In this document: piece by piece, positions 1 to 5,341 of the stretch
How the letters are laid out: every line of letters begins with the position of its first letter
Numbering within the stretch: the stretch's first letter is position 1
Assembly (NCBI GenBank): GCA_021790495.1
Contig: JAJYGZ010000355.1
Coordinates: 1 to 6,713, forward strand
Direction of reading: 5' to 3'
Length of the DNA: 6,713 bases
Origin: Actinomycetes bacterium
Lineage (GTDB): Bacteria; Actinomycetota; Acidimicrobiia; Acidimicrobiales; Acidimicrobiaceae
Position numbers and translations under genes: made by a program
The notes under the pieces: generated by a model
Seen by the model: only the letters and a program-made list of their open reading frames with translations
Told to the model about the DNA's origin: nothing
Database searches by the model: none

Positions 1-22
1 GCGCCTATTGTTACCAAATTTT

Positions 23-26
23 GGAG
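23..26 (+). promoter_or_regulatory. Ribosome binding site of rpmH
   Basis: GGAG lies six bases before the GTG at 33. This is good Shine-Dalgarno spacing and is the main reason to accept GTG as the rpmH start. No ATG exists in that frame before the conserved KRTFQPN sequence. Confidence 0.7.
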
Positions 27-32
27 TTCCAG

Positions 33-167
33 GTGAAGAGAACCTTTCAGCCCAACAACCGAAAGCGTGCCAAGAAGCACGGATTCCGCCATCGTATGTC
101 GACGCGGGCGGGGCAAGCGGTCCTCAAAGCGCGGCGCCTACGAGGACGGCAGCGGTTGAGCGCTTAG
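33..167 (+). CDS. rpmH: 50S ribosomal protein L34
   Basis: L34 is a small, very basic protein of the large ribosomal subunit that binds 23S rRNA. Translation from GTG 33 gives 44 residues beginning [18 protein letters not shown] and ending GRQRLSA, which covers the whole family from end to end; 44-47 residues is the normal length. The KRTFQPN start, the HGFR.RM.TRAG core and the Arg/Lys-rich tail are all present. The GTG start is supported by GGAG at 23-26. The gene is too short to stand out by length, and a second frame (that of rnpA) is open across all of it. It is the first gene of the rpmH-rnpA-yidD-yidC unit; its promoter lies left of the window. The LSA ending resembles actinobacterial L34. 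Confidence 0.97.
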   Translation: MKRTFQPNNRKRAKKHGFRHRMSTRAGQAVLKARRLRGRQRLSA

Positions 168-190
168 TCTCAAGCGCCGATCAATTTCAA

Positions 191-559
191 TTGCACTCGA
201 TATCTAAATCAGCTGAGTTTGCCGAACTTCGAAGCAGCGGCGTCCGAATCAGGGGCGGTGCTATGTCCTTGACGTGCATTGCTAGTAACGACGGTGACAC
301 CAGAGTCGGAATCTCGATTCCGCGCAAGGTTGGCAATGCAGTAGTCAGAAATCGGATTCGGCGACAGGTAAAAGCCTGCCTGCGTGAGATCTCCGCAAAC
401 GTCCAACCTGGGCGGTACGCGTTTCTGGTTTACCCGGAAGTCGTGCGCTTGGGTTACCATCAGATACTGGAGATCGTGCGGTCATTGATGGCGCAGGCCG
501 ATGTGCGCTTGGCGGCTGGCCAAAGCGCTCTTGAAGAGACCAATAAGGATTCGCGCTGA
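191..559 (+). CDS. rnpA: Ribonuclease P protein component
   Basis: RnpA is the protein subunit of RNase P. It helps the catalytic RNA bind precursor tRNA so that the 5' leader is removed. The RNR signature is clear: KVGNAVVRNRIRR at residues 46-58, counted from the start chosen here, preceded by RVGISIPR. The usual N-terminal region (SKSAEFAELRSSGVRI) and a C-terminal helix (YHQILEIVRSLM) are also visible. I chose TTG 191, which gives 122 residues, a normal family length. It has no good Shine-Dalgarno sequence, so translation may depend on coupling to rpmH, whose stop lies 23 bases upstream. The only ATG in the frame (263) would remove conserved N-terminal sequence. The frame is also open leftward through all of rpmH to a TTG at 8, so a 183-residue form is possible. 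The product is certain; the start is not. Confidence 0.93.
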   Translation: MHSISKSAEFAELRSSGVRIRGGAMSLTCIASNDGDTRVGISIPRKVGNAVVRNRIRRQVKACLREISANVQPGRYAFLVYPEVVRLGYHQILEIVRSLMAQADVRLAAGQSALEETNKDSR

Positions 560-792
560 TGAGAAAAACCATCGTCATGTTGATCAAGGGCTACCAGCGC
601 CTGAGAGCTGGCGGGATGTCGCCGTGCCGCTACTACCCCTCTTGCTCGAATTACGCGCTAGAGGCTCTCGAAGTGCACGGAGTGAGGCGAGTCCTATGGA
701 TGGCCGCAAAACGCGTGTCGGGCTGCAACCCTCTTGGCGGTTCTGGATTCGACCCGGTTCCTGAATTGAAAATTAAAAAGGTAGTCCGATGA
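559..792 (+). CDS. yidD: Membrane protein insertion efficiency factor YidD
   Basis: YidD is a small membrane-associated protein that assists insertion of membrane proteins by YidC. The 77 residues show the complete family signature: a hydrophobic, amphipathic start (IVMLIKGYQR), then SPCRYYPSCSNYALEAL at 21-37, and CNP followed by GGSGFDPVP at 56-68. The conserved cysteines are at 23, 29 and 56. Length is normal for the shorter members. The ATG overlaps the rnpA stop (TGATG at 557-561), and the TGA of yidD overlaps the ATG of yidC, so all three are probably translationally coupled. AAGGA at 545-549 lies nine bases upstream and is a usable ribosome binding site. The charged end (KIKKVVR) is unremarkable. 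Confidence 0.96.
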   Translation: MRKTIVMLIKGYQRLRAGGMSPCRYYPSCSNYALEALEVHGVRRVLWMAAKRVSGCNPLGGSGFDPVPELKIKKVVR

Positions 793-1787
793 GCTTTTTG
801 GGTGATCTGTTTAAACCCCTGTTTGAACTGCTTGCGGGCTTGATCGCAATTTACTACGGCTTTGTACATAGTTACGCGTTGTCGATCGCCATGCTAACGG
901 TAACCGTTATGGCCGTTGTTTGGCCTCTCACCCAGATGTCGACACGGTCGATGCTTGAGATGCAAAGAATCCAGCCCGAACTGAAGGCATTGCAGGCGAA
1001 GTATCGCAATGATCGCGTCAAGCAAAACGAAGAGATGCAAAAGCTCTTCAAGGAGAACAAGGTATCTCCAGCGGCCGGCTGTCTCCCGATGCTCTTGCAG
1101 TTCCCGCTTTTGTTTGTAATGTACGATGTCATTAGGGGCTTGACCAACAAACTCCCCAATGGAACACCGTCTCCCAAATACCTCTCGCATACCACACTGA
1201 TCTACAAGCACTTGGTGGCGGCCGGTGGAACCATGCATTCGATTGGTTTAGATCTCGGGACTGCCGCGACAAAGGTTCACACCGGGTTTATTTCGGCGAT
1301 TCCGTACTATGGATTAGTTGTGCTCGCCGTTGGCTTGGTATTTCTTTCGACCTGGCAGATCTATTCCAAGAATCCCAGCGCGGCGGCGGCTAATCCCCAG
1401 TCCACCGCGATCATGAAGTACTCCCCTCTCATCTTCGGAGTCATCTATATCGGCGTTCCGGCCGGTGTGAACGTCTACTTCGTGGTGTCGTCGCTTTTTC
1501 GAATTGGACAACAAGAGTTGATGTGGAGGCACGACCCGGTATTGCGGAGGCACTCTATCCAAGCGCGCCAGAAGTTGGTGGAGACAAAGGCGAAGGAAGA
1601 GTCTGGAGAGATTCCCAAAGCCCCGAAAGTGAGTCTCTGGGAGCAGCTGAGAAAGACAGCCACAGAAGCCAAGGCCGGTGGGAACGGCGCGAATGGAAGC
1701 GCGAAGCAGCGCGAGGCGCGTCCGGGCGGTACTGCACCGCGGCCGAAGAACGGTGCTAGTCGGAACGCCAAGAAGAAGCGCAAATAG
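789..1787 (+). CDS. yidC: Membrane protein insertase YidC/Oxa1 family
   Basis: YidC inserts and folds proteins in the cytoplasmic membrane, alone or with Sec. The 332-residue product has hydrophobic segments at about 10-27, 30-48, 98-117, 172-190 and 211-238. The signature PLTQMSTRSMLEMQRIQPEL (46-65), the following KY cytoplasmic hairpin (71-93) and GCLPMLLQFPLLFVMY (97-112) mark it as the short form without the large periplasmic domain of proteobacterial YidC. No lipobox cysteine is seen near the N-terminus. The C-terminal 90 residues are hydrophilic and end in a strongly basic tail (NAKKKRK), as in other YidC proteins whose tails contact ribosomes. The first membrane segment before PLT reads TVTVMAVVWPL; where most relatives have an arginine in the hydrophilic groove, this one appears to have Met41. 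The start overlaps the yidD stop (ATGA). Confidence 0.96.
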   Translation: MSFLGDLFKPLFELLAGLIAIYYGFVHSYALSIAMLTVTVMAVVWPLTQMSTRSMLEMQRIQPELKALQAKYRNDRVKQNEEMQKLFKENKVSPAAGCLPMLLQFPLLFVMYDVIRGLTNKLPNGTPSPKYLSHTTLIYKHLVAAGGTMHSIGLDLGTAATKVHTGFISAIPYYGLVVLAVGLVFLSTWQIYSKNPSAAAANPQSTAIMKYSPLIFGVIYIGVPAGVNVYFVVSSLFRIGQQELMWRHDPVLRRHSIQARQKLVETKAKEESGEIPKAPKVSLWEQLRKTATEAKAGGNGANGSAKQREARPGGTAPRPKNGASRNAKKKRK

Positions 1788-1822
1788 CAATTTTACAGAT
1801 ATCAAAAGGACAGTAGTTAAGA

Positions 1823-2710
1823 ATGGAATGGGTAGAAACGACCGGAAAGAGTATCGAAGAGGCGCTAGGTTCAGCTCTGGATCTCTTGGGCGTCGAAGAA
1901 TCGGATGCCGAGTACGAGGTCATTGAAGAGCCTAAGTCAGGTATTTTTGGAAGAACCAAGCGCGAAGCGCGTATTCGTGCTCGAGTCAAGCCGAGTATTC
2001 CGCGATCCAAGGAGAACCGAAGGACGCGAAAGCGCCGTGAGCGGCCTGAACGTGCAGAGCGGCCTGAACGCCAACCACGCAGAGGCGATGTTGAGAACGG
2101 CGAATCTTCACCTCGCACAGAACGTGAAGTTCCAGCGCGCGAAACCACAGTCGAACGAACAACGAGAAGGGCCCCGGTAAAAGTGGTAACTGAAGAATAT
2201 CAAGAAGAGCAATACGAAGAGCCAGTTCCCCTCGTCGAACAAGCCGGAGCTGCCCAAGCCTTTCTTGCTGGGCTGATGGGCGAGTTTCAAGTGCCAGGCC
2301 AGGTCGAAGTACAGTCAATTGAGGAGGATCACATCTCTGTTGCTGTTACCGGCGAGGCAAATTTCGGGCTTCTCATTGGCCCCAAGGGTCTGGTTATGGG
2401 ATCCGTTCAGGAGTTGGTGCGGGCGGCGGTTCAAAACAAGTTCCGCAGGGCAAATGCGCGGATCTTCGTGGATATCGGCGGCTTTCGAGAGAAGCGGCGC
2501 GCCAGCCTCGAGCGTTTTTCAATGGGTATAGCCGAGACGGTCAAGAGCACTGGAAAGCCGCAAATACTCGAGCCAATGAACGCAGCGGATCGCAAGATCG
2601 TACATGATGCCATGGCCGAGATCGAAGGTGTCGTTACTCGTTCCGAAGGGGCGGAGCCACGGCGCTACGTTGTTGTATCTCCGGCAGATCTAGAGTCCGA
2701 CCTCGATTAA
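1823..2710 (+). CDS. khpB: RNA-binding protein KhpB (Jag/EloR), Jag-N, KH and R3H domains
   Basis: KhpB (also called Jag or EloR) is an RNA-binding protein that usually pairs with KhpA and affects cell elongation and division. The 295-residue product has three parts. A Jag-N domain at 1-55 (MEWVETTGKSIEEAL, then GIFGRTKREARIRARV) is followed by a long charged linker at 56-140, rich in Arg, Glu and Pro. A KH domain at about 145-222 has the loop GPKG (186-189), and an R3H domain at about 228-287 has the motif RKIVH (257-261) and RYVVVSP. The ATG at 1823 follows yidC by 35 bases; AAAAGGA at 1804-1810 is a possible ribosome binding site, though 12 bases is a long spacing. The standard position directly after yidC supports the call. 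The linker contains a short duplicated DNA segment. Confidence 0.95.
   Translation: MEWVETTGKSIEEALGSALDLLGVEESDAEYEVIEEPKSGIFGRTKREARIRARVKPSIPRSKENRRTRKRRERPERAERPERQPRRGDVENGESSPRTEREVPARETTVERTTRRAPVKVVTEEYQEEQYEEPVPLVEQAGAAQAFLAGLMGEFQVPGQVEVQSIEEDHISVAVTGEANFGLLIGPKGLVMGSVQELVRAAVQNKFRRANARIFVDIGGFREKRRASLERFSMGIAETVKSTGKPQILEPMNAADRKIVHDAMAEIEGVVTRSEGAEPRRYVVVSPADLESDLD
2039..2070 (+). repeat. Two copies of a 14-bp direct repeat in the KhpB linker
   Basis: GAGCGGCCTGAACG occurs at 2039-2052 and again at 2057-2070, an 18-base period, so the reading frame is kept. The protein reads ERPERAERPER at residues 73-83. It looks like a recent in-frame duplication in a disordered, charged linker. 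Confidence 0.8.
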
Positions 2711-2715
2711 TCGAG
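2702..2715. repeat. 14-bp perfect palindrome over the khpB stop codon
   Basis: CTCGATTAATCGAG reads the same on both strands and contains the khpB TAA. It lies 10 bases before the TTG start chosen for rsmG. It could be an operator or chance; no T-run follows, so it is not a terminator. Confidence 0.5.
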
Positions 2716-2725
2716 ACGGCTGTCG

Positions 2726-3388
2726 TTGGATCCCGTTACTGAGCAAGAAGCTGCTGTGCCGGAGCCGGTGATCGAACAGTGGTATGATCGCGGAAAGTTG
2801 GTGGGCGGAATCGGCTCCGATTCCCTAGAGAAACTGTTAGGCAATGGCGCTAATTACATCTTTGTAATTAGCGCCATTTTTGGGCAAAGCGATCTCTCTC
2901 TGTTGGATTTAGGTTCAGGCGTAGGTATTCCCGGGATCCCGATAGCGCTTCAACGCGATAATTTCACAGTGTCGCTCATGGATTCGATGGCGCGGCGGAT
3001 CAACGTCGCGCGCGAATTCATTCCAGGACTCAATCTCGACTCGAGAGTCAGCGTCCTTCATGGGAGGTCCGACGAATACTTCTCGGCATATGCCGAGCGC
3101 TACGACGTGGTCGTTTCCAGATGCTTTGGACCTCCGCCACTGGTGGCCGAAGTGGCAATCCGATTCCTTAAGCCCGGTGGAGTTCTGGTCGTCTCTGATC
3201 CGCCGGATGTGGCCGCACGGGTTCGTCGCTGGCCGAAACGTGAACTTCGCGCGATGGGTTACGGCACTCCGATGTTTTACGAACTGGACCAGCACTTCGT
3301 CGCTTTGCGACGGCGTAAGGTTAGCCTGCGGCCTTTGCGTGCGTACAGATCGATGGTCAAAACGCCACTATGGAATCCCGGAAGTTAG
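2726..3388 (+). CDS. rsmG: 16S rRNA (guanine-N7)-methyltransferase RsmG
   Basis: RsmG (GidB) methylates a guanine in the 530 loop of 16S rRNA, using S-adenosylmethionine. The 220 residues are a normal length. The cofactor-binding motif LLDLGSGVGIPGIPIA (59-74) is intact. It is followed by MDSMARRINVARE (85-97), VVVSRCFGPPPLVAE (128-142) and FLKPGGVLVVSDPP (147-160). SRCFGPPP replaces the ARA seen in most RsmG proteins, and I recall similar SFGPP forms in Acidimicrobiia. The N-terminal 55 residues match the usual family poorly, and a strong hairpin lies within their coding sequence. The start is TTG 2726, 15 bases after khpB, without a clear Shine-Dalgarno sequence; GTG codons at 2756 and 2768 are alternatives that would shorten the N-terminus by 10 or 14 residues. 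The stop codon overlaps that of parB on the other strand. Confidence 0.9.
   Translation: MDPVTEQEAAVPEPVIEQWYDRGKLVGGIGSDSLEKLLGNGANYIFVISAIFGQSDLSLLDLGSGVGIPGIPIALQRDNFTVSLMDSMARRINVAREFIPGLNLDSRVSVLHGRSDEYFSAYAERYDVVVSRCFGPPPLVAEVAIRFLKPGGVLVVSDPPDVAARVRRWPKRELRAMGYGTPMFYELDQHFVALRRRKVSLRPLRAYRSMVKTPLWNPGS
2843..2881 (+). terminator. Intrinsic-terminator-like hairpin inside rsmG
   Basis: The left arm AATGGCGCTAATTACA (2843-2858) and right arm TGTAATTAGCGCCATT (2863-2878) are perfectly complementary over 16 bp with a four-base loop, TCTT. Three more T follow, making a run of five T at 2877-2881. On the + strand this has the form of a rho-independent terminator; on the other strand no T-run follows. 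It is translated as residues 40-51 of RsmG, so its position is unusual. The structure is certain from the sequence; that it stops transcription is inference. Confidence 0.55.
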
Positions 3389-4272
3389 AACTCTTCCCTT
3401 GTGGCGATCTGTTCCGCAATTCTCTTGAGATCCTCGAGATTTTGAAATTCGATTGTTACTTTTCCGCGGGTAGTCGCCGAATCGGTTTTGGGCAGCTGCA
3501 CGACGACTCGTGCTTCAAGTGAGTCTGTGAGTAGCTTCTCCAACTCAACGATCCCGGCGGGGCGGAATTGCGTTGTCGGTTTCTTCGGTTGACGAAGAGG
3601 TGATGGACCGGAGTCGTTCTTGACCAACTCTTCCAGCGCGCGCACCGAGAGCCCTTCGTCGGCGACCCGTTTGGCGTAGCGTTCTTGGGCAAGACGATCC
3701 GGTGTGCCAAGGATGATTCTCGCGTGCCCGGCCGATATGCGTTTCTCCACCAGTAGCCGTTGTGCCGCAGCGGGAAGTTGCAGTAAGCGAAGCGAGTTCG
3801 TTACTACTGCACGCGACTTTCCAACCCGAGCCGCGAGGGTTTCATGGGTAAATTCAAACTCTGCGATAAGGCTCTGGTACGCTGTCGCCTCTTCGATCGG
3901 ATTGAGGTCATCGCGGTGAAGGTTTTCTACTAGGGCATGTTCGAGGCTAACTTTGGCATCGGCGAGCTGAACTATGGCGGGAATCGTGTCCAAACCAACA
4001 CGCCTCGCTGCGCGCCAGCGTCGTTCGCCGGCAATAATCTCGTACATCGCGTCGTCGATCTCTTTGACCAGAATTGGTTGGATGACGCCCATCGCTGCGA
4101 CCGAGGCAGCAAGAGAGGAAAGAGTCTCCTCATCGAAAGTCTTGCGTGGCTGATTCGGATTTGGCCTGATATGTGTAGTCGGTATTTCGCGATAAGTTGC
4201 GTCCCGAGCCTCTGACTCGCCCTGGGGAATGAGCGAGCCCAAGCCACGTCCTAGCCCGGCTTTACGCACCAT
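3385..4272 (-). CDS. parB: Chromosome partitioning protein ParB
   Basis: ParB binds parS, loads onto DNA as a CTP-dependent clamp and spreads, forming the partition complex moved by ParA. The 295-residue product shows the full family layout. The N-terminal ParA-contact region GLGRGLGSLIP is at 6-16. The nuclease-like domain has IRPNPNQPR (35-43), the CTP-binding motif GERRWRAAR (82-90) and ENLHRDDLNPIEEA (116-129). A helix-turn-helix lies at about 144-166 (ETLAARVGKSRAVVTNSLRLL), AGHAR is at 181-185, a linker at about 219-238, and the C-terminal dimer domain runs from 239 to the end. The start is fixed by a perfect AAGGAGGT. Its ATG shares one base with the parA stop (TAATG), so the two are co-translated. 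Its last four bases overlap rsmG on the other strand. Confidence 0.97.
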   Translation of the reverse strand: MVRKAGLGRGLGSLIPQGESEARDATYREIPTTHIRPNPNQPRKTFDEETLSSLAASVAAMGVIQPILVKEIDDAMYEIIAGERRWRAARRVGLDTIPAIVQLADAKVSLEHALVENLHRDDLNPIEEATAYQSLIAEFEFTHETLAARVGKSRAVVTNSLRLLQLPAAAQRLLVEKRISAGHARIILGTPDRLAQERYAKRVADEGLSVRALEELVKNDSGPSPLRQPKKPTTQFRPAGIVELEKLLTDSLEARVVVQLPKTDSATTRGKVTIEFQNLEDLKRIAEQIATREEF

Positions 4273-5036
4273 TAAATTACCTCCTTGGCGAGTTCCCGAT
4301 ATGCCACTGCTCCACGGGAAAGTGGGTCGAAAGTAGTTATGGGCTGGCCATAGGAGGGGGCCTCAGAGAGCCTCACGCTTCTCGGGATGACGGTTCGACA
4401 CACGGACTCCGGATAATGCGTTCGAACGTCCGCGGCGACCTGTTCGGCAAGCTTGGTTCTGGCGTCATACATGGTCAGCACGATGTGGCGTACGTCTAGA
4501 TCCTGATTCAGGTTTGACTTGACGAGGCGCACATTTCGAAAGAGCTGCGCTAAGCCTTCTAGGGCGTAGTATTCGCATTGAATCGGCACCAAGACCTCGG
4601 TGGCTGCAACGAATGCATTGATAGTAAGCAGTCCAAGGGAGGGCGGGCAGTCAATAATGGCGATGTCGAAGTCCTCCCCCACCGTGTCCAAGCTTCGCTT
4701 CAAGCGGCTCTCACGGCTAAACACGCTCACCAATTCGATCTCCGCCCCGGCGAGGTCGATGTTCGAAGGAAGGACGAAGAGGTTCTTGACAGAAGTCGGC
4801 TCAATAGAATCTTCGATTGGTGCCTCATGCAACAAGACGTCGTAGACAGTGGTTCCAAGGGAACGGATGTCGATCCCAAGGCCGGTGCTTGCGTTTCCTT
4901 GGGGATCAAGGTCGACTACGAGTACCCTTTTCCCCATCTCGGCAATTGCGGCGGCGAGGTTTACCGAAGTAGTGGTCTTCCCTACCCCGCCCTTTTGATT
5001 GGCGACAGCGATAATGCGCGCGGCCTCATCGTTCAT
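4272..5036 (-). CDS. parA: Chromosome partitioning ATPase ParA (Soj)
   Basis: ParA is a deviant Walker-type ATPase that binds DNA non-specifically as an ATP dimer and is released by ParB, which drives origin separation. The 254 residues are the usual size for chromosomal ParA without an N-terminal helix-turn-helix. Seen here are the deviant Walker A KGGVGKTTT (15-23) with signature Lys15, Walker A' VDLDPQGNAS (41-50), Walker B IAIIDCPPSLG (125-135), and the conserved end RLSEAPSYGQPI (222-233). The ATG at 5036 directly precedes the conserved start; only a weak GGA lies upstream. parS1 begins 30 bases upstream of the start, so ParB bound there could cover the start region or promoter and regulate the pair. 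The pair runs against rsmG, unlike the common collinear order. Confidence 0.97.
   Translation of the reverse strand: MNDEAARIIAVANQKGGVGKTTTSVNLAAAIAEMGKRVLVVDLDPQGNASTGLGIDIRSLGTTVYDVLLHEAPIEDSIEPTSVKNLFVLPSNIDLAGAEIELVSVFSRESRLKRSLDTVGEDFDIAIIDCPPSLGLLTINAFVAATEVLVPIQCEYYALEGLAQLFRNVRLVKSNLNQDLDVRHIVLTMYDARTKLAEQVAADVRTHYPESVCRTVIPRSVRLSEAPSYGQPITTFDPLSRGAVAYRELAKEVI
4279..4286 (-). promoter_or_regulatory. Ribosome binding site of parB
   Basis: On the - strand this reads AAGGAGGT, a perfect Shine-Dalgarno sequence six bases before the parB ATG. It lies inside the last codons of parA (Ala-Lys-Glu-Val-Ile), so parB can be initiated independently as well as by coupling. Confidence 0.9.
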
Positions 5037-5066
5037 GCGTTTCCGTCCATAGCTTGAGTTGGCAGA

Positions 5067-5082
5067 TGTTTCACGTGAAACA
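5067..5082. promoter_or_regulatory. parS site 1, ParB binding
   Basis: TGTTTCACGTGAAACA matches the well-known bacterial parS consensus at every base. The palindrome extends three more bases on each side, 5064-5085. It lies 30 bases upstream of the parA start codon, so it may also serve as the site of autoregulation of parA-parB. Confidence 0.95.
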
Positions 5083-5173
5083 TCTCAGGTCCGTGTGACT
5101 GCTCTATCTTATAGGTTGCAAAGCCTGATGCAGGAGAATTGGCGGATTGGTGTGATAAGCGCAAGCGCCGGAT

Positions 5174-5189
5174 TGTTTCACGTGAAACA
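5174..5189. promoter_or_regulatory. parS site 2, ParB binding
   Basis: A second perfect TGTTTCACGTGAAACA, centred 107 bp from the first. Here the flanking bases do not extend the palindrome, although CATCT follows on the right as in site 1. Two close sites near parA-parB are consistent with a nucleation cluster close to the origin. Confidence 0.95.
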
Positions 5190-5312
5190 TCTGATATTCC
5201 TGTGGCGACCAGGCGCTATTTGTAAGTCTGGCCAGATCGGCAAAACGGTGGAGCGTCTGGGCGGAGCTCTTTTGGGGGAGGCATGAATCGAGAGGCCGAG
5301 AGTAGTCGACGA

Positions 5313-5341
5313 TTGACGTCTCTTGGAAGGGAAGATATATC
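5313..5341 (+). promoter_or_regulatory. Possible sigma-70-type promoter reading rightward
   Basis: TTGACG at 5313-5318 and TATATC at 5336-5341 are separated by exactly 17 bases; the first matches five of six consensus positions and the second four of six. It would start RNA near 5349, reading into the gene-free tract. No recognised gene lies downstream, so it may be chance. Confidence 0.3.

Noticed and set aside
4578..5057. A 159-codon + strand frame opposite parA
   Set aside because: It is a mirror of the parA coding sequence on the other strand, with no motif of its own.
5108..5113. TATAAG on the - strand as the parA -10 box
   Set aside because: It is well placed about 70 bases before the parA start, but no acceptable -35 hexamer is found 16-18 bases upstream, so I do not annotate it as a promoter.
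5059..5286. A 75-codon + strand frame through both parS sites
   Set aside because: It begins at a TTG with no ribosome binding site, has no recognisable motif, and its only striking words (VSRET and FHVK) are simply the translated parS palindrome.
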